DNA of 64,000 bases, taken from positions 62,001 to 126,000 of the forward strand of contig JAKJXP020000053.1 in assembly GCA_022225965.2 (NCBI GenBank). The letters are read 5' to 3'. Each line of letters opens with the position of its first letter. Position 1 is the stretch's first letter. Below the pieces are notes generated by a model that was not told the DNA's origin, searched no databases, and worked only from the letters and a program-made list of their open reading frames with translations. Shown here piece by piece: positions 35,427 through 47,561 of this stretch. The stretch comes from Diatrype stigma (taxonomy: Eukaryota; Ascomycota; Sordariomycetes; Xylariales; Diatrypaceae). The translations under genes and the position numbers were made by a program.

Positions 35427-37253
35427 CCATGAGCTGGAAGGGAGGAAAGTAGAGAAAAGAGAAACAGGGAATAATAGCACCGCCGAAAGGTATCATCAAT
35501 GACCACCACAATGGAGTATAGCACAAGACAAGCCTAGGCACAGAGAATATAAGTGATGTACGTTGATATCTCTGTAGGGTGGGTTACATCAAGAACGAGA
35601 AGTTCCAGTTATTACAATATCCTAAACTCCACATAACAATAATGGTTGAGTTCGTATACACGTCAAGCCTCACAGAAGGCCAACGCTATACCGTGCGATG
35701 GTTCATCGGGCTGAGCGATTATTAAGAACTACCATATTATTTTCGAATCTGAACCGGTTCTCAACTTCATTCATTATGAGCAAAAGGTTACCGGGACCCG
35801 ACATTGTAAACAATTGGTCATTTTGACTACTACCCAGTAGAAGCTACTATGTCCGATTGATAGAAAAAAGGGGGGAACGGGACAGTCCCGCATGTCCTTC
35901 CTCACTAGCGGCGGGCTAAGATCAATAACCCCTGACGCCAATCCACGCTATATACCGACGTAAGTAAGGTCCCACCCGCCCTACGAGCATGGCCAGCCGG
36001 TTTCGAAGGAAAGCTCATGCAGTATACTTGCGTAGTATACTTGTGTAGTACGCATACTTGCAGGACCATCTAATCTTTCACATCCGGAACTCACCTACTT
36101 ATGGTAAGTCTCCCGAGCAAGAAGAACGCCAAACCGAATAGCTACATAGTAGTGGTTCAGAGGCTGCTTACCAGTTTTCTAGTCTCGATTGGCATGACAA
36201 GAAAACCTCTCTATTACGGGTTTTCCTAGTCAAATTCGAAATAAACATATGACGTTGAGCTTATTTCTTTCTTTTCAAGGTGAAGCTATAATATCAAGGC
36301 CGCAAAGCCGAACATCCAGCTCAGGTGTAACCGAAGGTTTCCGAAACATGCGTAAACCCGGCCTATGGGCCCAGGATGCTAAAGAGCAGGCGGCTAGACT
36401 AGTTCACCAAGTATTTGACCATCTGTTTACATGCAGTAGTTGCTGATGTCTGAGATCCCGCTGGGGCTAGTTAGTGTGGGCGAGAAAAGGTTGATGGATT
36501 GGAAATCATCGATAGTTGAACATATGCAGTAGAAGCCACATTGAGTTTGTTCCTTGATCTGGTAACATATCTACAAGTTCTACATATATGACGACGTTGT
36601 TTGGCTCTCTAAGTCTTGTTACCACCCCCACGGTGCGTTGTAGGTGGGTATCAATATACTTAGTCTATGAATTCTCTATCATAACCAATCATCCCGTTGG
36701 AAACTATGGTGATCACTTCTCGGTTGAGACAGGACATCTTCAGCTGGCCCAGTGGGCAACATTTACATAGTACTAGCTTGACAGAAAATTCTACCGAATT
36801 TGTGACCAAGGTCTCGGTTGTCCTAGAGCCGGCTTTATACGTACATATCACAAGACTTTGTAAGTCTAAGCAAGGCGGGTGCCTAGTTTCAATATATTTC
36901 ATCATACAACGCCGAGGCAGCCATGCTGAGGGCCTGAAGTGACTAACACGATCGGGACACTGTCGGTTCATGATGACCTCACCCCCCCCCCCCCCCCCCA
37001 TAGCCTAGCTCGCTTGCCATGGGCTAGAATACAAGTTGACTATTTCCATTTCTGCGAAAGAATGTCAAGCACCCCGGGCATCCGGCTGAGATAAGCTTCC
37101 AGATATTATTATGTACGGAGACTTCACCAACTAGTGCGTGACTCGTATGCTGTCAAAGGATCGCTCGACACTCTAGGATTTGGGCAGATAACTAGAAGCC
37201 TGCTGGCCATATGGTCATCTGCCAGATCGTATGATAGGCGATAGCCTCGAATC
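35427..37253. other. intergenic, includes a homopolymer C tract
   Basis: No supported gene. An 18-base C run sits at 36982-36999. A small near-repeat of TATACTTG(C/T)GTAGTA occurs at about 36021-36060. Confidence 0.45.
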
Positions 37254-39211
37254 ATGCCGTTCCAACACATCCCATACGAGGTTTTCAATATGTCGACGAC
37301 ATACATTTTTGGTTCCACGAACCAAACACGTAGTATCGCGTACGATGACACGACGGCGGCGGCGGCAGCAGCAACATGCCATCCAGTGATTCCGTCGTTA
37401 CCCTCTATTGTCAACGAAGTTATATGTTCCCACCTGACGTGGTCGACGCTCTGGTTCACGCTGCTATGTCTCTTCGTCGCCTTCAACTCCAAGCACATGC
37501 CATTCATGTGGCACGTAAGTTTTCCCCGAAGATTCCGTAGGAAAATAGCAAGAAACTTGTTGAGAGATTGCGCGCAGGGTGTCACGCAACGCAATCCACT
37601 GCAACCAGGACCTCTGGTGGATGGATTGCAGTAACTGCAACCAGCCCCTTAGATTTGGTGGATTGAAGTTGCGCAACTGCAACCAAATTGCAGTGGCGTT
37701 GCACTGGTTGCAGTACCCAAATCGGGCAAAAGTGAGGGCATATACAAAGGTCGTAAAACGGATTTTGGGCGTTTATCTGGCGTATTCGAAGGCTCGAAGC
37801 GTATTGCAGCTATTACCGACCCATTCGACCTATTCGACCTATCCGACCTATCCGACCCATACTTGGTACCCCCTTCCTGGCACGCACCCCCTTCCTGGCA
37901 CGCACCCCCTTCCTGGCACGCACCCCCTTCCTGGTAACCCCCCCCCCCCCTCCACCAGCCTCCACTTTAACCCCTACTAGCCCCTATAATCCTTGGTGTG
38001 GCGGTATATACTAGCCACAAACACCAGCCACTGCAACGTGCAACCAGTTGCGCAACCAGGGAAAAGTATCGTGGGTTGCGTTGCAAGTTGCGCAATTCAG
38101 GGAAATCTCGAATGGATGGGTTGCAAAGGCTGGTGGCAACCAATTGGTGGCAATCACGTTGCACAGGTTGCGTTGCGTGACACCCTGATTGCGCGTGTGC
38201 GTATGATATATGATAAGCCAGCACCCAGCTAACGGAACCTCCTCAACCCCCCAGATGCGCCTCGTGAACGCCTTCCGCTTCGTCCTGCGCACGCAGCGGC
38301 CGGCCGTGGCGCCGTCGCCGCAGCACATCTTCCAGCCGCTGGTGACGTCGTCGACGGCGCAGCTGATGGAGATCGACTTCAACCTGCACAAGACGAACTC
38401 GTCGTACTTCGCCGACCTGGACATCGCGCGCGCGCACCTGGTCTGCACGCTGTTCTCGCGCGCCATCGAGCGCGTGCGCGGCGGCACCGGCGCCTACGTC
38501 TTCGCCCCCTCCCCCACCCCCTCCGCCGGTGGAAAGAATACGGGACAACAGGAGAAGAAGAAGGAGAAGCCGCCGCTCTTCGGCCTCGCCCTCGGCGCCG
38601 TCTCCTGCAGCTTCCGCCGCGAGCTGCGCCCCTACCAGGACTACGAGATGTGGACCCGCCTCCTCGCCTGGGACGAGAAATGGCTGTACATCGCCACGCA
38701 CTTCGTGCGAGCGGGGGCAGGGGCAGGGACGGCTACTGGGTTCTCGTCCTTGTACCCAGAACAGCAAGGGTCTGGATCGTGCACGGAGGGCACAACAGCT
38801 GCTACTACTACTAATAAGTCGTCTAGGCCTGAGCCCGAGAAGCAGCATATCTTTGCCACGGCCCTGAGCAAGTGCGTGTTCAAGTCCGGGCGCAAGACCG
38901 TGGCGCCAGAACAGATGCTGCGGATGTCCGGTCTCTTACCGGCGGTTGAGGGCCAGGAGGAGGGGGAGGAGGGTCAGAAGGGGCCCGCCAAGCCCGTCGT
39001 CGATATGACATTGGAAGAGATCGAGGAACAGAGGCTGAAGGGCCTCGAGACAGCCCAGATGCTCTCCGGGCAGTACCAACAGTGCCTGGAAGCCGAGTTC
39101 GACAACAGCGGGAGCGAAGTTCTCGGGAGGCATACAGATGGTGCGGGCGTCGTGGGTGTTGTCAACACGCTCTTGCAATTAGCCCGGTTAAGGAGGTCAC
39201 AAGTATTATGA
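37254..39211 (+). CDS. THEM6-like thioesterase-superfamily (hotdog) membrane protein
   Basis: Exons 37254-37514 and 38255-39211 give 405 aa. An N-terminal membrane segment (STLWFTLLCLFVAF) is followed by the junction MPFMWH | MRLVNAFRF, which corresponds to the conserved WHxRLLxxF block of THEM6/4HBT-like proteins. The body continues LMEIDFNLHKTNSSYFADLDIARAHL (the substrate-tunnel region) and FGLALGAVSCSFRRELRPYQDYEMWTRLLAWDEKWLYIATHFV. A Ser/Thr/Asn-rich insert (about 250-280) precedes an acidic coil (LEEIEEQRLKGLETAQML). Fungal homologues are often mislabelled capsule biosynthesis proteins. Acyl-CoA hydrolase activity is the family expectation but is not shown. The 740-nt intron is abnormally long because it holds a 613-bp MITE; without it the intron would be 119 nt. 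Confidence 0.88.
37567..38195. mobile_element. hAT-type MITE inserted in an intron, 8-bp duplication
   Basis: The element spans 37575-38187 (613 bp). Its ends are a perfect 20-bp inverted repeat beginning CAGGGTGTCACGC. The 8-bp ATTGCGCG is duplicated exactly at 37567-37574 and 38188-38195. Eight-base duplication with a CAGGG end is diagnostic of the hAT superfamily. Near both ends TGCAACC/GGTTGCA motifs recur many times, as expected for subterminal transposase sites. The centre has TTCGACCTA repeats (about 37820-37860) and an 18-bp tandem unit (37869-37934). There is no transposase. CpA-rich motifs are intact, so it has escaped RIP. Confidence 0.93.
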
Positions 39212-40817
39212 TAGCACGCACTACAGCCCTGTCAATGGGCCCGAGAGCAAGTACTTGAATTAAACATTATAAATTCACTTATGTATCATTTACTTATGAA
39301 ACATAATCGGTCATCTCATGCCTGAATCAACTCTCGGCTACACTGGAGGTGCCTTCTTCATTTCTATAAGTTACCGTGAAGACAACGTGGTTACCGTGAA
39401 AAGCAATTTTTGGTGGTGGTGGCAGTGGTGAGGAGGATCTTGGGCATACGAAGTAAGCAGCGAGTGTGAATGAGAGCAATACCCTTCAGTCAACCTAGGA
39501 GTATCTGCAATGCAAACATATAGTACAGTACCATGCGAACACTTTAGCTAAAACAGGCAATACTAAAACATGGACGAAGTAGCGCCTTTAATTATGTCTG
39601 ATGAGAGACTCATGGGTTGAAGCCTGAAGATATCAGGTCAAGCACGCAACATGCCAGTTCACACGCTAAAGGGGGCTTCCTAAACTAGTAGTTAGGACAA
39701 TTGCTGAAAACAGAAGAACCCCGTTCCGTTGCCAAGGCGCGTAGATCTCGGGATTTTTTAGCCCAGATCTTGCCAAGTTGCGGCTATAGCTCTAGCGCCC
39801 GATCGACAGAAGATGCTCCCGGATCTGCACTAGGTTCCAGCCTGCCTGCCCCTCTCATGTACGTGATCACGTACCGGTACTTCAGGTCCACCGCTCGGTC
39901 AGTTCCCACCGCTCGGGGCGGGACGAATGCGGGACGAATGAAATGACAAACGTCATCGAAGCCGGATATTTTTCTGTCTCGCGTGGGAATCTGATGGAGC
40001 TAAGGTGGCATCCACATCGGCCTGATCGGGTCGCTTAACACCTTGTTCGCATGTCCTCAGACGATGTTGGTTGGCATCCGGATTGCCCGAACTGCCCGCC
40101 GTGGTGGGACTGATAATGCGGTATGATATCAATGGTTGATTCGGCAAGCCTGCGGCCCCCCTGAACGCCTACTGCTTCTGCATTTCCTTGGTGCCGGCCC
40201 TCTAGCGTTGCTTTACTACTACCATCACGCCGGAATATTTCCCTACAAAGGCCTTTAGCGACTATGTTGGTGTATCTGCTTGTTCCTGGATCACCAATGC
40301 TGGGTTAACGCCGACCCATGGTCCACCGCTGCGGCCAAAATCACCAACACCCACGCTAAGGCTACTCCTGAGTAGTAGAAAGCTGTCGATCACACTTCAA
40401 CTTCGCCAGAAGATTGGCAAGGCACGGGTCCCAGGTTCAGAGATCGCCGAACTGACATGCATTTCCTACTGAAGTGTGGCGTGTGTACCTAGGTATGTCG
40501 GTGCATTGCGGGACCTTCGAGCCGATAAGTTTTACTGCTGATTCGCATTGGTGGCTCGCGTTATGATCGAGCTCAAGATCATGAGATTTCGGACTATTTG
40601 GTTTAGTAAACTCGTGGTCTGAGGTAAAAGCATGTACCCGAGCTTGCTTCTACCCAGACAAACCATAGAACCGGAGAGATAAACGGGTGGAAAACGTGTG
40701 AAGCTTCCGTCGGCAGTGTACGTAGCTAGCAGCCCTCTGTGGCCTTGTCCATTCCTGTGTGTAGAAGTCCGAGCTATCACATGGTATCTGAACCGGAGGG
40801 ATACCAGAGCTAGCGAG
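39212..40817. other. intergenic, no gene seen
   Basis: No supported gene or repeat. In-frame ATG 40698 precedes the MFS start but adds a leader without recognisable features. Confidence 0.45.
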
Positions 40818-43083
40818 ATGGAAGAGACTGATAGCAAGCGAGCTTCAGTTGAACATGACGCTATCTCGTTGTCTTCTATGTCCTGCAAAGGCGCAAAGAT
40901 AGATGCTTCAGAAACGGGACAGGGGGCGGATACAGAATTCAACGCCGACAAAGTAGACGTCCAAAATGCGGATGTCGCTTCTACCGCTGCAGATAGTGTA
41001 GACCAAGGGCATTCGAGGAACCAGTCATCCACTTCAACAGCCTCGCTGACGAGAGGAAATGGGAATTACGAGGTCCACCCCCGTCCCTCAAAAGCATCGG
41101 AAACTGAGCGACTCGGCTTCTTTGCGGACCTCTTGCTAGCATCAGCGCCTCGACTACTACGCATAGCTGATAATGTATCTCGCTCCCCGACGAAGACCTT
41201 GAAAAAGGTGATGCCCATTTCCGAGCAACGACATCCTGGGAAGACGGGCGTGAATCACAATGAAGACATACGCCCTCCCGAGTCTATCACCCAAGAAGAG
41301 GAGAGGTCACAGCTACCGCCATCACCGGATGCTGCTCAAAGTATCCAAGCGGGAGCAGAAGATGGGTACTTGAAAGGATTCCCTCTGCACTTCCTGATAT
41401 TAGGATTGTGCCTTGTTGTCTTCCTAATCTCCATTGACCGAACCATCATCACGACGGTAAGTTAGCTATCCCCTGGGCAAATTTCCTACCTTCAAGTGCT
41501 TACGATATGTAAAGGCAATTTCCTATATCACTGCCGAATTCCACTCAACATCAGACATTGGGTGGTATGGATCCTCTTATCTCCTGACGGCTTGTGCGTT
41601 TCAGCCTGTCTTCGGGCGCGTATATACGCTGTATGATTCTAAGTGGTCGTATATGCTCTCACTATTTCTATTCGAGATCGGATCCTTAGTTTGCGCTACT
41701 GCGCCGTCATCCCCAGCTCTCATTATTGGACGTTCCATTGCCGGATTTGGTAGTGCTGGCATCTTGACCGGCAGTTTCGTTATTGTTGCCCTTGCCGTGC
41801 CATTGCGTTTGAGGCCGATATATACTGCTGGCGTTGGCTTAATGTATGGTTGAGTAGGCGTCCCTTGATATTGTTGTAACTAACTGTAACAATAGGTTTG
41901 GTGTTGGTGCAACTGTCGGTCCGCTCATTGGCGGCGTCTTTACGGATTTAGTGGTATGTATCACATTCTTAGAATCGTGCTTTATGGCCTGCTGATTTCA
42001 AGATAGACATGGCGCTGGTGTTTCTGGCTCAACCTGCCTGTGGGTGCTGTGACCATCATAGTCATGATTTTGGTGTATAACCCCCGACCCAATGAGCATA
42101 CGAAGCGGACGTTTTTCAGCCGCCTAATCAATCTCGATCTAATCGGCAACTTCATATTGCTGGGGGCAGCGGTCATGTTGTTCGTAGCACTTGAGTATAC
42201 TACAGCAGGCGAGGCTTGGGGCAGTCCCAAGGTCATCGGGTTACTCTGTGGGTTCGGAGGGGCAGCGGTTCTCTTCATCATATGGCTGCACTGGAAACAA
42301 GATGGCGCGCTGATCCCTCCAGCTATTGTCAAGCAAAGGACCGTAGCTGCTTCCTGTTGCATGGCGTTCTTCACGTATGGAGCACTCCTGATCCACACCT
42401 ACTTCCTCCCCATCTGGTTCCAAGCGATCGTTGGTGATAGTGCCATCATGTCAGGTGTGAAAATGATCCCATACTTTGTGGCCAACGCAGTATTTTCCCT
42501 GTTCTCCGGCATATTTGTCTCGGTGGTAGGATATTTTGCGCCTCCAGCCATCATCGGCTCCGCGATCGGCACCGTTGGCTGTGGCATCTTTTCCCTCTTC
42601 CACCCTGGCATGAGCACCGGCATGTGGGTTGGCTTTGAGATCCTTGCCTCTACGGGGTTTGGCATGTCCATCCAGCAAGGGTTCACGGCCGTTCAAACAG
42701 TCCTGTCACAGGAAGAGATGGCTGTCGGTACGGCAGCTGTGGTAGCGTGCCAGTCACTCGGAGGTGCTATCTTCATATCTGTGGGAAACAGTGTTTTCCA
42801 AAGTCGTCTCCGGACACTGGTAGAAGGGGACACGGTTCCAGGAGTTGATCTTGAAGCCATCATTGCAGCTGGAGCGGTAGCTTTCCGCAAAATGGTCACT
42901 GCAGAGGAACTGCAGCTTGTGCTTCCGGCGTACAGTGGTGCATTGCAGACTGTTTTCCTGGTTGCTGTACCACTAGGCGGTCTTGCATTTGCTTCTTGCT
43001 GCTGCCTTGAATGGAAGTCTGTCAAAGGATCGAAACACAGGGTTGACAATACAGAGAAGGACAAGAGTGAATCACAAGGATGA
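40818..43083 (+). CDS. MFS drug:H+ antiporter, DHA2 (14-spanner) type
   Basis: Exons 40818-41456, 41515-41843, 41896-41953 and 42007-43083 give 700 aa. The first 190 residues are a hydrophilic cytosolic arm rich in Ser, Asp and Glu, longer than in most relatives. The first membrane helix is FLILGLCLVVFLISIDRTIITT, with the D-x-T-I-I motif D1 of DHA transporters. Motif A-like and C-like blocks follow (GWYGSSYLLTACAFQPVFGR; GATVGPLIGGVFTD), then WRWCFWLNLPVGA, the DHA2 signature. The exon 2 donor is GTATGG after codon AT; a nearby GTTGAG would break the frame. Relatives export toxins, drugs or metabolites across the plasma membrane. No biosynthetic backbone gene is adjacent, so the substrate cannot be guessed. 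Confidence 0.92.
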
Positions 43084-43939
43084 AGCCATCAGAAAGAAGA
43101 GATGTGATCTGAGATTGAATATCTGCAAGATTACTCACAATACCACCTACTATGCAGGCACTCAGTATTTTGAAGAAATCATGTAAATGTCATTCTGGTT
43201 GACGATGGTGAACTTTGCTCCTCCAGCTTGGTCCAACTAGCAGCAGTGAATGAAGCAATGAGGTGCAATGCCTTCATACATACATGTATGACATGTATGT
43301 AATAGCTACCTGACTACGAAGTACCTAATAGTCTTTAGTCAAGCTTGAGCATTAGTTACCTACCTGCCTACCCAGACTACCGTTTCTTAGTCCAATCACT
43401 ACACGTGCCTGTGACGCTGGTTTCGTCCAGGCACGCCAGGTAGGTATGCACATACATACCTAGGTACTTTGTATGTACATACATGTACGAAGTACCTAGG
43501 TAGTACATACAGTAGTTGCCTAGGTAAGTTACTGGTTGCATCAAAAGGCATGTGGTTAAATGTCGGCAGCAGCACGTGGCCCGTGCTCCATACCGGAGCC
43601 CCGTTCGCGAACGACCCAAAAAGGCTGGCAAGTCTCTATTGAACTGCATCATTCACTTTTGATATCTTGGTTGAGCTTCTGCGTTTGGCCACAAGCAAAA
43701 CATTCACCTGCGCTTCTCCAGGAGTCTCCGCCGTGGTTTCATTCAATTGAAAACTACAAATTTCACACACGCACGCCGTCCGAGTAACCACCACCGTTCT
43801 ACTGTAAAACCGACCGCTCCTGCACCTGCTCCTTCGCGGCCACCGACCGCCCGAAGAACATTACATCGACATTCGTACATTCGTAACACCCGATCCTCCC
43901 TCTATCAACCCTGCTATCGCATTCAAGAACACCGCCAAG
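43084..43939. other. intergenic, rich in CCTAGGTA motifs
   Basis: Between about 43335 and 43525, short TACCTAGGTA / CATACATGTATG palindromes recur on both strands. The TFIIS promoter and 5' UTR lie at the right side, ending in a CA-rich leader. Confidence 0.45.
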
Positions 43940-45198
43940 ATGATGAACCAGCGAGAGCTTGAGGCGCGCATCAAGGCCCTCCACAAGGCCACGCAGGCCA
44001 ACGAGCCTGCCACTAGTATCATCTCGCTCATGGACTCGTTAAAGAAGGAGGATGTGCCGACTGAAGAGATGTTGCGTGTGAGTTGCCTCGTCCGCGCGCC
44101 CCTGCCCTGACTTTCTCGAAGAGCCTAGCTAGATCTGCGTGATTCCGAGACACGATTATCCGAGATCCCCCAATCGTACCTAATGCAGGAGGGCGGATAT
44201 TCGGGACTTAGGCTGCGTCTGCCCAAGCGGGTTCTGCGCTAAAGCTTGACTCCTTGAACGTCCATGCCGGTCTTGACCAGCACACAGCCAAAGTGAGGAG
44301 AAAGTAGCCGCTAACGTACATCCCTCTTTCCCGCAGACTACGAAGGCCGGTCTCGTCGTTGGCAAGCTCCGCAGCAATGTCAACAAGGATATCGCGCGGG
44401 TTGCCGGAGAAGTCGTCGCGAAGTGGCGGAAGGGGGTGCAGGCCGAGAAGCATGCTAAGGGGTCTGCGCTCGGCCGCACCTCGTCGTCGCCGGCGCCGGC
44501 CAAGGCGGCCTCGCCCGCGCCCAAGGTGCTGACGGTTAACAAGAAGAAGTACGAGGGCAACCCGGAGACGCGCAAGTTCACGACGGACAAGGTGGACATC
44601 AACCGCACGGGGTCCAAGACGCGGGACAACTGCATCGGCCTGCTGTACAACGGGCTGGCCTACCGGTCGCGCGAGTCGGAGGACAACGTGATCATCCGGG
44701 CGGTGGAGGTGGAGTCCGCCGCGTACCGGGCCTACAAGGGCGAGACCAAGGAGTACAAGGAGAAGATCCGGTCGCTGTTCCAGAACCTCAAGAACCGGCA
44801 GAATGCCGAGCTGGGGCGCAACGTCATGTCGGGCGCCCTGCCCGCCGACCGCTTCGTCATCCTGTCCTCCAAGGAGCTCATGTCGGCCGAGCAGCGCAAG
44901 GCCGACGCCGAGCTCGAGGAGGAGAACCTGCGCAAGGCCCAGGCCCCCGTCTCCGAGAAGAGCATCAGCGACACCTTCGAGTGCTCCAACTGCAAGCAGC
45001 GCAAGGTCAGCTACACCCAGGCCCAGACCCGCAGCGCCGATGAGCCGATGACCACCTTCTGCGAGTGCTTGAACTGCGGAAAACGCTGGAAGGTACGTAA
45101 TTATAGTCACCCTAACCCTATTTCTGATCTCCCGTCTCGTTCCGCTCTCCCGGGGCAAACCCGTGCTGACTTATCTATGCTCTACATAGTTCTCCTGA
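43940..45198 (+). CDS. Transcription elongation factor TFIIS
   Basis: Exons 43940-44077, 44337-45092 and a last coding exon of just 9 nt (45190-45198, Phe-Ser-stop) give 300 aa, the normal length. Residues 1-80 are the helical LW domain (ARIKALHKA, LVVGKLRSNVNKDIARVAGEVV). A Ser/Pro/Ala linker follows. The central domain has NCIGLLYNGLAYRS and AVEVESAAYRAYKG. The zinc ribbon reads [41 protein letters not shown], including the catalytic RSADEPMT loop. TFIIS rescues backtracked RNA polymerase II by stimulating transcript cleavage in the nucleus. The 259-nt first intron and tiny last exon are the risky parts of the model; the GKRWKFS ending supports it. Confidence 0.94.
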
Positions 45199-46034
45199 GC
45201 GTATCTTCGCAAGTACTGCTACTTGCCATCACTACTACCTACCCCCTATCATATCACCACCAGCGCCAATACCAGTTTAATCGCATCTGCTCCTACCTTC
45301 CGCCCTGGGGTTGAGCGTTTGGTAGCATCATGATTCACGAATCTATGCGGGAGAAACCGTCCGCCGTCTGGGTGCTTAAGAGACGGTAGGCGTCTTCGAG
45401 TTACTATTTGTTTGTTGTGCGCGCGAGGAGCAAAGTGGACCTGAATTGAAAGAAAATTTGAAACGGTCACATGGAGTTAGGAAAGGATCGATTCGTAATC
45501 GAGGTTGGGCTACCTACCTATATAGTTCAGCCGAAGGAAATTCATTTCTGATTTCTATTTTCTTCTTTCGTTCGTAATCCGTGCTAATCTACCGGCGCGC
45601 GTGTGTCTGTGGTTGTGACGTGGTGTGGTAGTATGGGTGGGTGGGTATTGCCGGGGCTTACAGAAATGCAGCGGAATCGATCTACGCATATTATCTAAGT
45701 ATGCATGGGCTTAGGTGGTTCTTCCGCCTCTTTCGCACCTCGTGGCAATGTGTCTTTTGTACCATCATACGTACTTGCAGATAAATGAAGGAGCATCTAG
45801 CTATTGCGTTTTTTATTTAGACTTTCAGCGTCCTTTCCAATGAAGAAACCAGCACGGCATACCAGGCACGAAGCACCAACTCCTAGTCTAAAGGCTTGGG
45901 CGGGTGCCATATACACGCGTAATGGTTCATGGCCTTTTAATGTTACATCCCGTCCACCCATATATCCGTTCGCTTGCTCTTCCGTTCGCTGTTTTTTCTA
46001 CTTCATCCCATGCCCGCGTACAAGACATGAGATG
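45199..46034. other. convergent 3' regions, no gene seen
   Basis: Lies between TFIIS and the convergent cysteine-synthase-like gene; expected 3' UTRs only. Confidence 0.45.
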
Positions 46035-47561
46035 TCACCGTACTAGCGGCGGTGTCTCGAGGCCCAGTACTTCGAGCAATTCCTCAAGCGTCGCCCTGCC
46101 GCCGCTGCTGCTTTCCTTCTTGTTGCTATCATTGTTGTCGTCATTGCTATCCTCGAGCCCGGACTCGGCGATCTGGCGCCAGAACTTGCTGAGGTGGCGA
46201 GCCCCCGGGTCGCAGACGACCGTGACGACGACGCTGCCCTCGGGCAGGGTCAGGGCGGCGAGCGCGGCGGCGGCGCAGTTGACGGCGGTGCTGCTCCCCG
46301 CGAAGAGGCCGTCGCGCTCGACGAGCCAGCGCGCCACGGCCCGCGCCTGCGCGTCCGTCACCCGCACCGCGTCGTCCACCAGGTCGCGGCCCGCCTCGAA
46401 GTTCGCCGTCGTCCGGTTGATCCCCACCCCCTCCACCACGCTGTCCACCTGCGCCCGCCGCCGCGTTCCCTCCCGCTCCGTCGGCGAGTACATGACCCCG
46501 TGCTTCACCTTGTTGTATAGACCGCTGCCCTGCGGGTCAGCGAGGATGATCTTCAGGGGTTGTTGTTGCTGTTTTGGTAGTGATGCTTGTTGTTGTTGTT
46601 TCTTGCTCTTCTTGCTGCCACCTGCCGCTTTGGCGTTGTTCTGTTGTTCTTTCTGTTCCTGTTCCTTCAAGTACCGCGCCACGCCCGAAATGGTGCCGCC
46701 GGTACCGGCGCCCGCGACGAAGGCGTCGATGCGGCCACCCGTCTGCGCCCAGATCTCGGGTCCCGTCGTCAGGTAGTGTGCCTCATGGTTGAAAGGGGAC
46801 TCGAACTGATCGGCGAAGAAACCGCGGCTGCCATCGGCGGACGAGGCGGTGTGCTCCTCGGCGCGGCGGCGGGCCAGGTTGACGAAGTGGCCGGGCGATG
46901 TGATGGGCGCGACGGGAACACGCTCGACGACGGCGCCCAGGTGGCGCAGCAGATCGCTCTTCTCGCGGGCCTGGTCGTCGGGCATGCAGATGTGGCAGCG
47001 GTACCCCCGGGCACGGGCTAGGGCGGCCAGCGAGATGCCGGTGCTCCCTACCGTGCCCTCGTAGATGGTGTCGCCCCGGTGCGGCGCCAGCAGGCCGCGC
47101 GCCTCGGCCGCCTCGATCATGTGCAGCGCTACCCGGTCCTTGGGGCTGTTGCCCGCCCCGTTCAGGAACTCCGCCTTGGCCAGGATCGTGCGGCCCGTCG
47201 CCTCCGACAGGCTCGCAATCCGGAGCAGCGGCGTGTTGCCGATACAGCCCGCGATGCCGTCCACAATCCCCTCGCCCCGCACGCCCGCCGCCCCTTTCTC
47301 TGGTGGTGCACCGGATGAGGATTCGTGATCCTCGAGCGCTACGAATTCTTTGCCCCAGAAAAAGCTGGATCGTCGACGAACGTCCTTAGACGACGACGAT
47401 GCTGCCGCGAGACGTGCCTCCTGAGATCTCAGGTCTTGCTGGTATCGTCTTTCCAAATCCGGGTAGAAGTCCTTGAAGCCTAGTGTGACGAGGGCACCGG
47501 CTATGAAGGCAGTGACGACTGCTGCTGAGCCATAGGCTTTTGGATGATCGCTTAAAGACAT
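46035..47561 (-). CDS. PLP-dependent cysteine synthase-like protein (Mcy1 / CS2 type)
   Basis: Single exon of 508 aa. A hydrophobic N-terminal segment (residues 11-28) fits the membrane anchor of the yeast Mcy1-type mitochondrial outer-membrane branch. The PLP lysine is K141 in GNSPKDRVAL. The substrate loop is GTVGSTG (169-175) and the phosphate loop GAGTGGT (284-290). GNTPLLRI (108-115) is the family entry motif. A Gln/Lys-rich insert at about 300-335 (poly-Q and KKSKKQQQQ) is unusual and lies on the protein surface by homology. The N-terminal region between anchor and core is Ser/Arg/Glu-rich. Family chemistry is beta-replacement on O-acetylserine, but Mcy1 relatives have no proven role in cysteine supply. 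Confidence 0.93.
   Translation of the reverse strand: MSLSDHPKAYGSAAVVTAFIAGALVTLGFKDFYPDLERRYQQDLRSQEARLAAASSSSKDVRRRSSFFWGKEFVALEDHESSSGAPPEKGAAGVRGEGIVDGIAGCIGNTPLLRIASLSEATGRTILAKAEFLNGAGNSPKDRVALHMIEAAEARGLLAPHRGDTIYEGTVGSTGISLAALARARGYRCHICMPDDQAREKSDLLRHLGAVVERVPVAPITSPGHFVNLARRRAEEHTASSADGSRGFFADQFESPFNHEAHYLTTGPEIWAQTGGRIDAFVAGAGTGGTISGVARYLKEQEQKEQQNNAKAAGGSKKSKKQQQQASLPKQQQQPLKIILADPQGSGLYNKVKHGVMYSPTEREGTRRRAQVDSVVEGVGINRTTANFEAGRDLVDDAVRVTDAQARAVARWLVERDGLFAGSSTAVNCAAAALAALTLPEGSVVVTVVCDPGARHLSKFWRQIAESGLEDSNDDNNDSNKKESSSGGRATLEELLEVLGLETPPLVR

Noticed and set aside
37774..37960. Repeat-rich stretch as an independent satellite
   Set aside because: It sits inside the hAT MITE and is explained by that element.
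20900..43100. A secondary-metabolite cluster (tyrosinase, two P450s, elongase, MFS)
   Set aside because: No polyketide synthase, peptide synthetase, terpene cyclase or pathway regulator is present, and the genes are spread over 22 kb with unrelated genes between.
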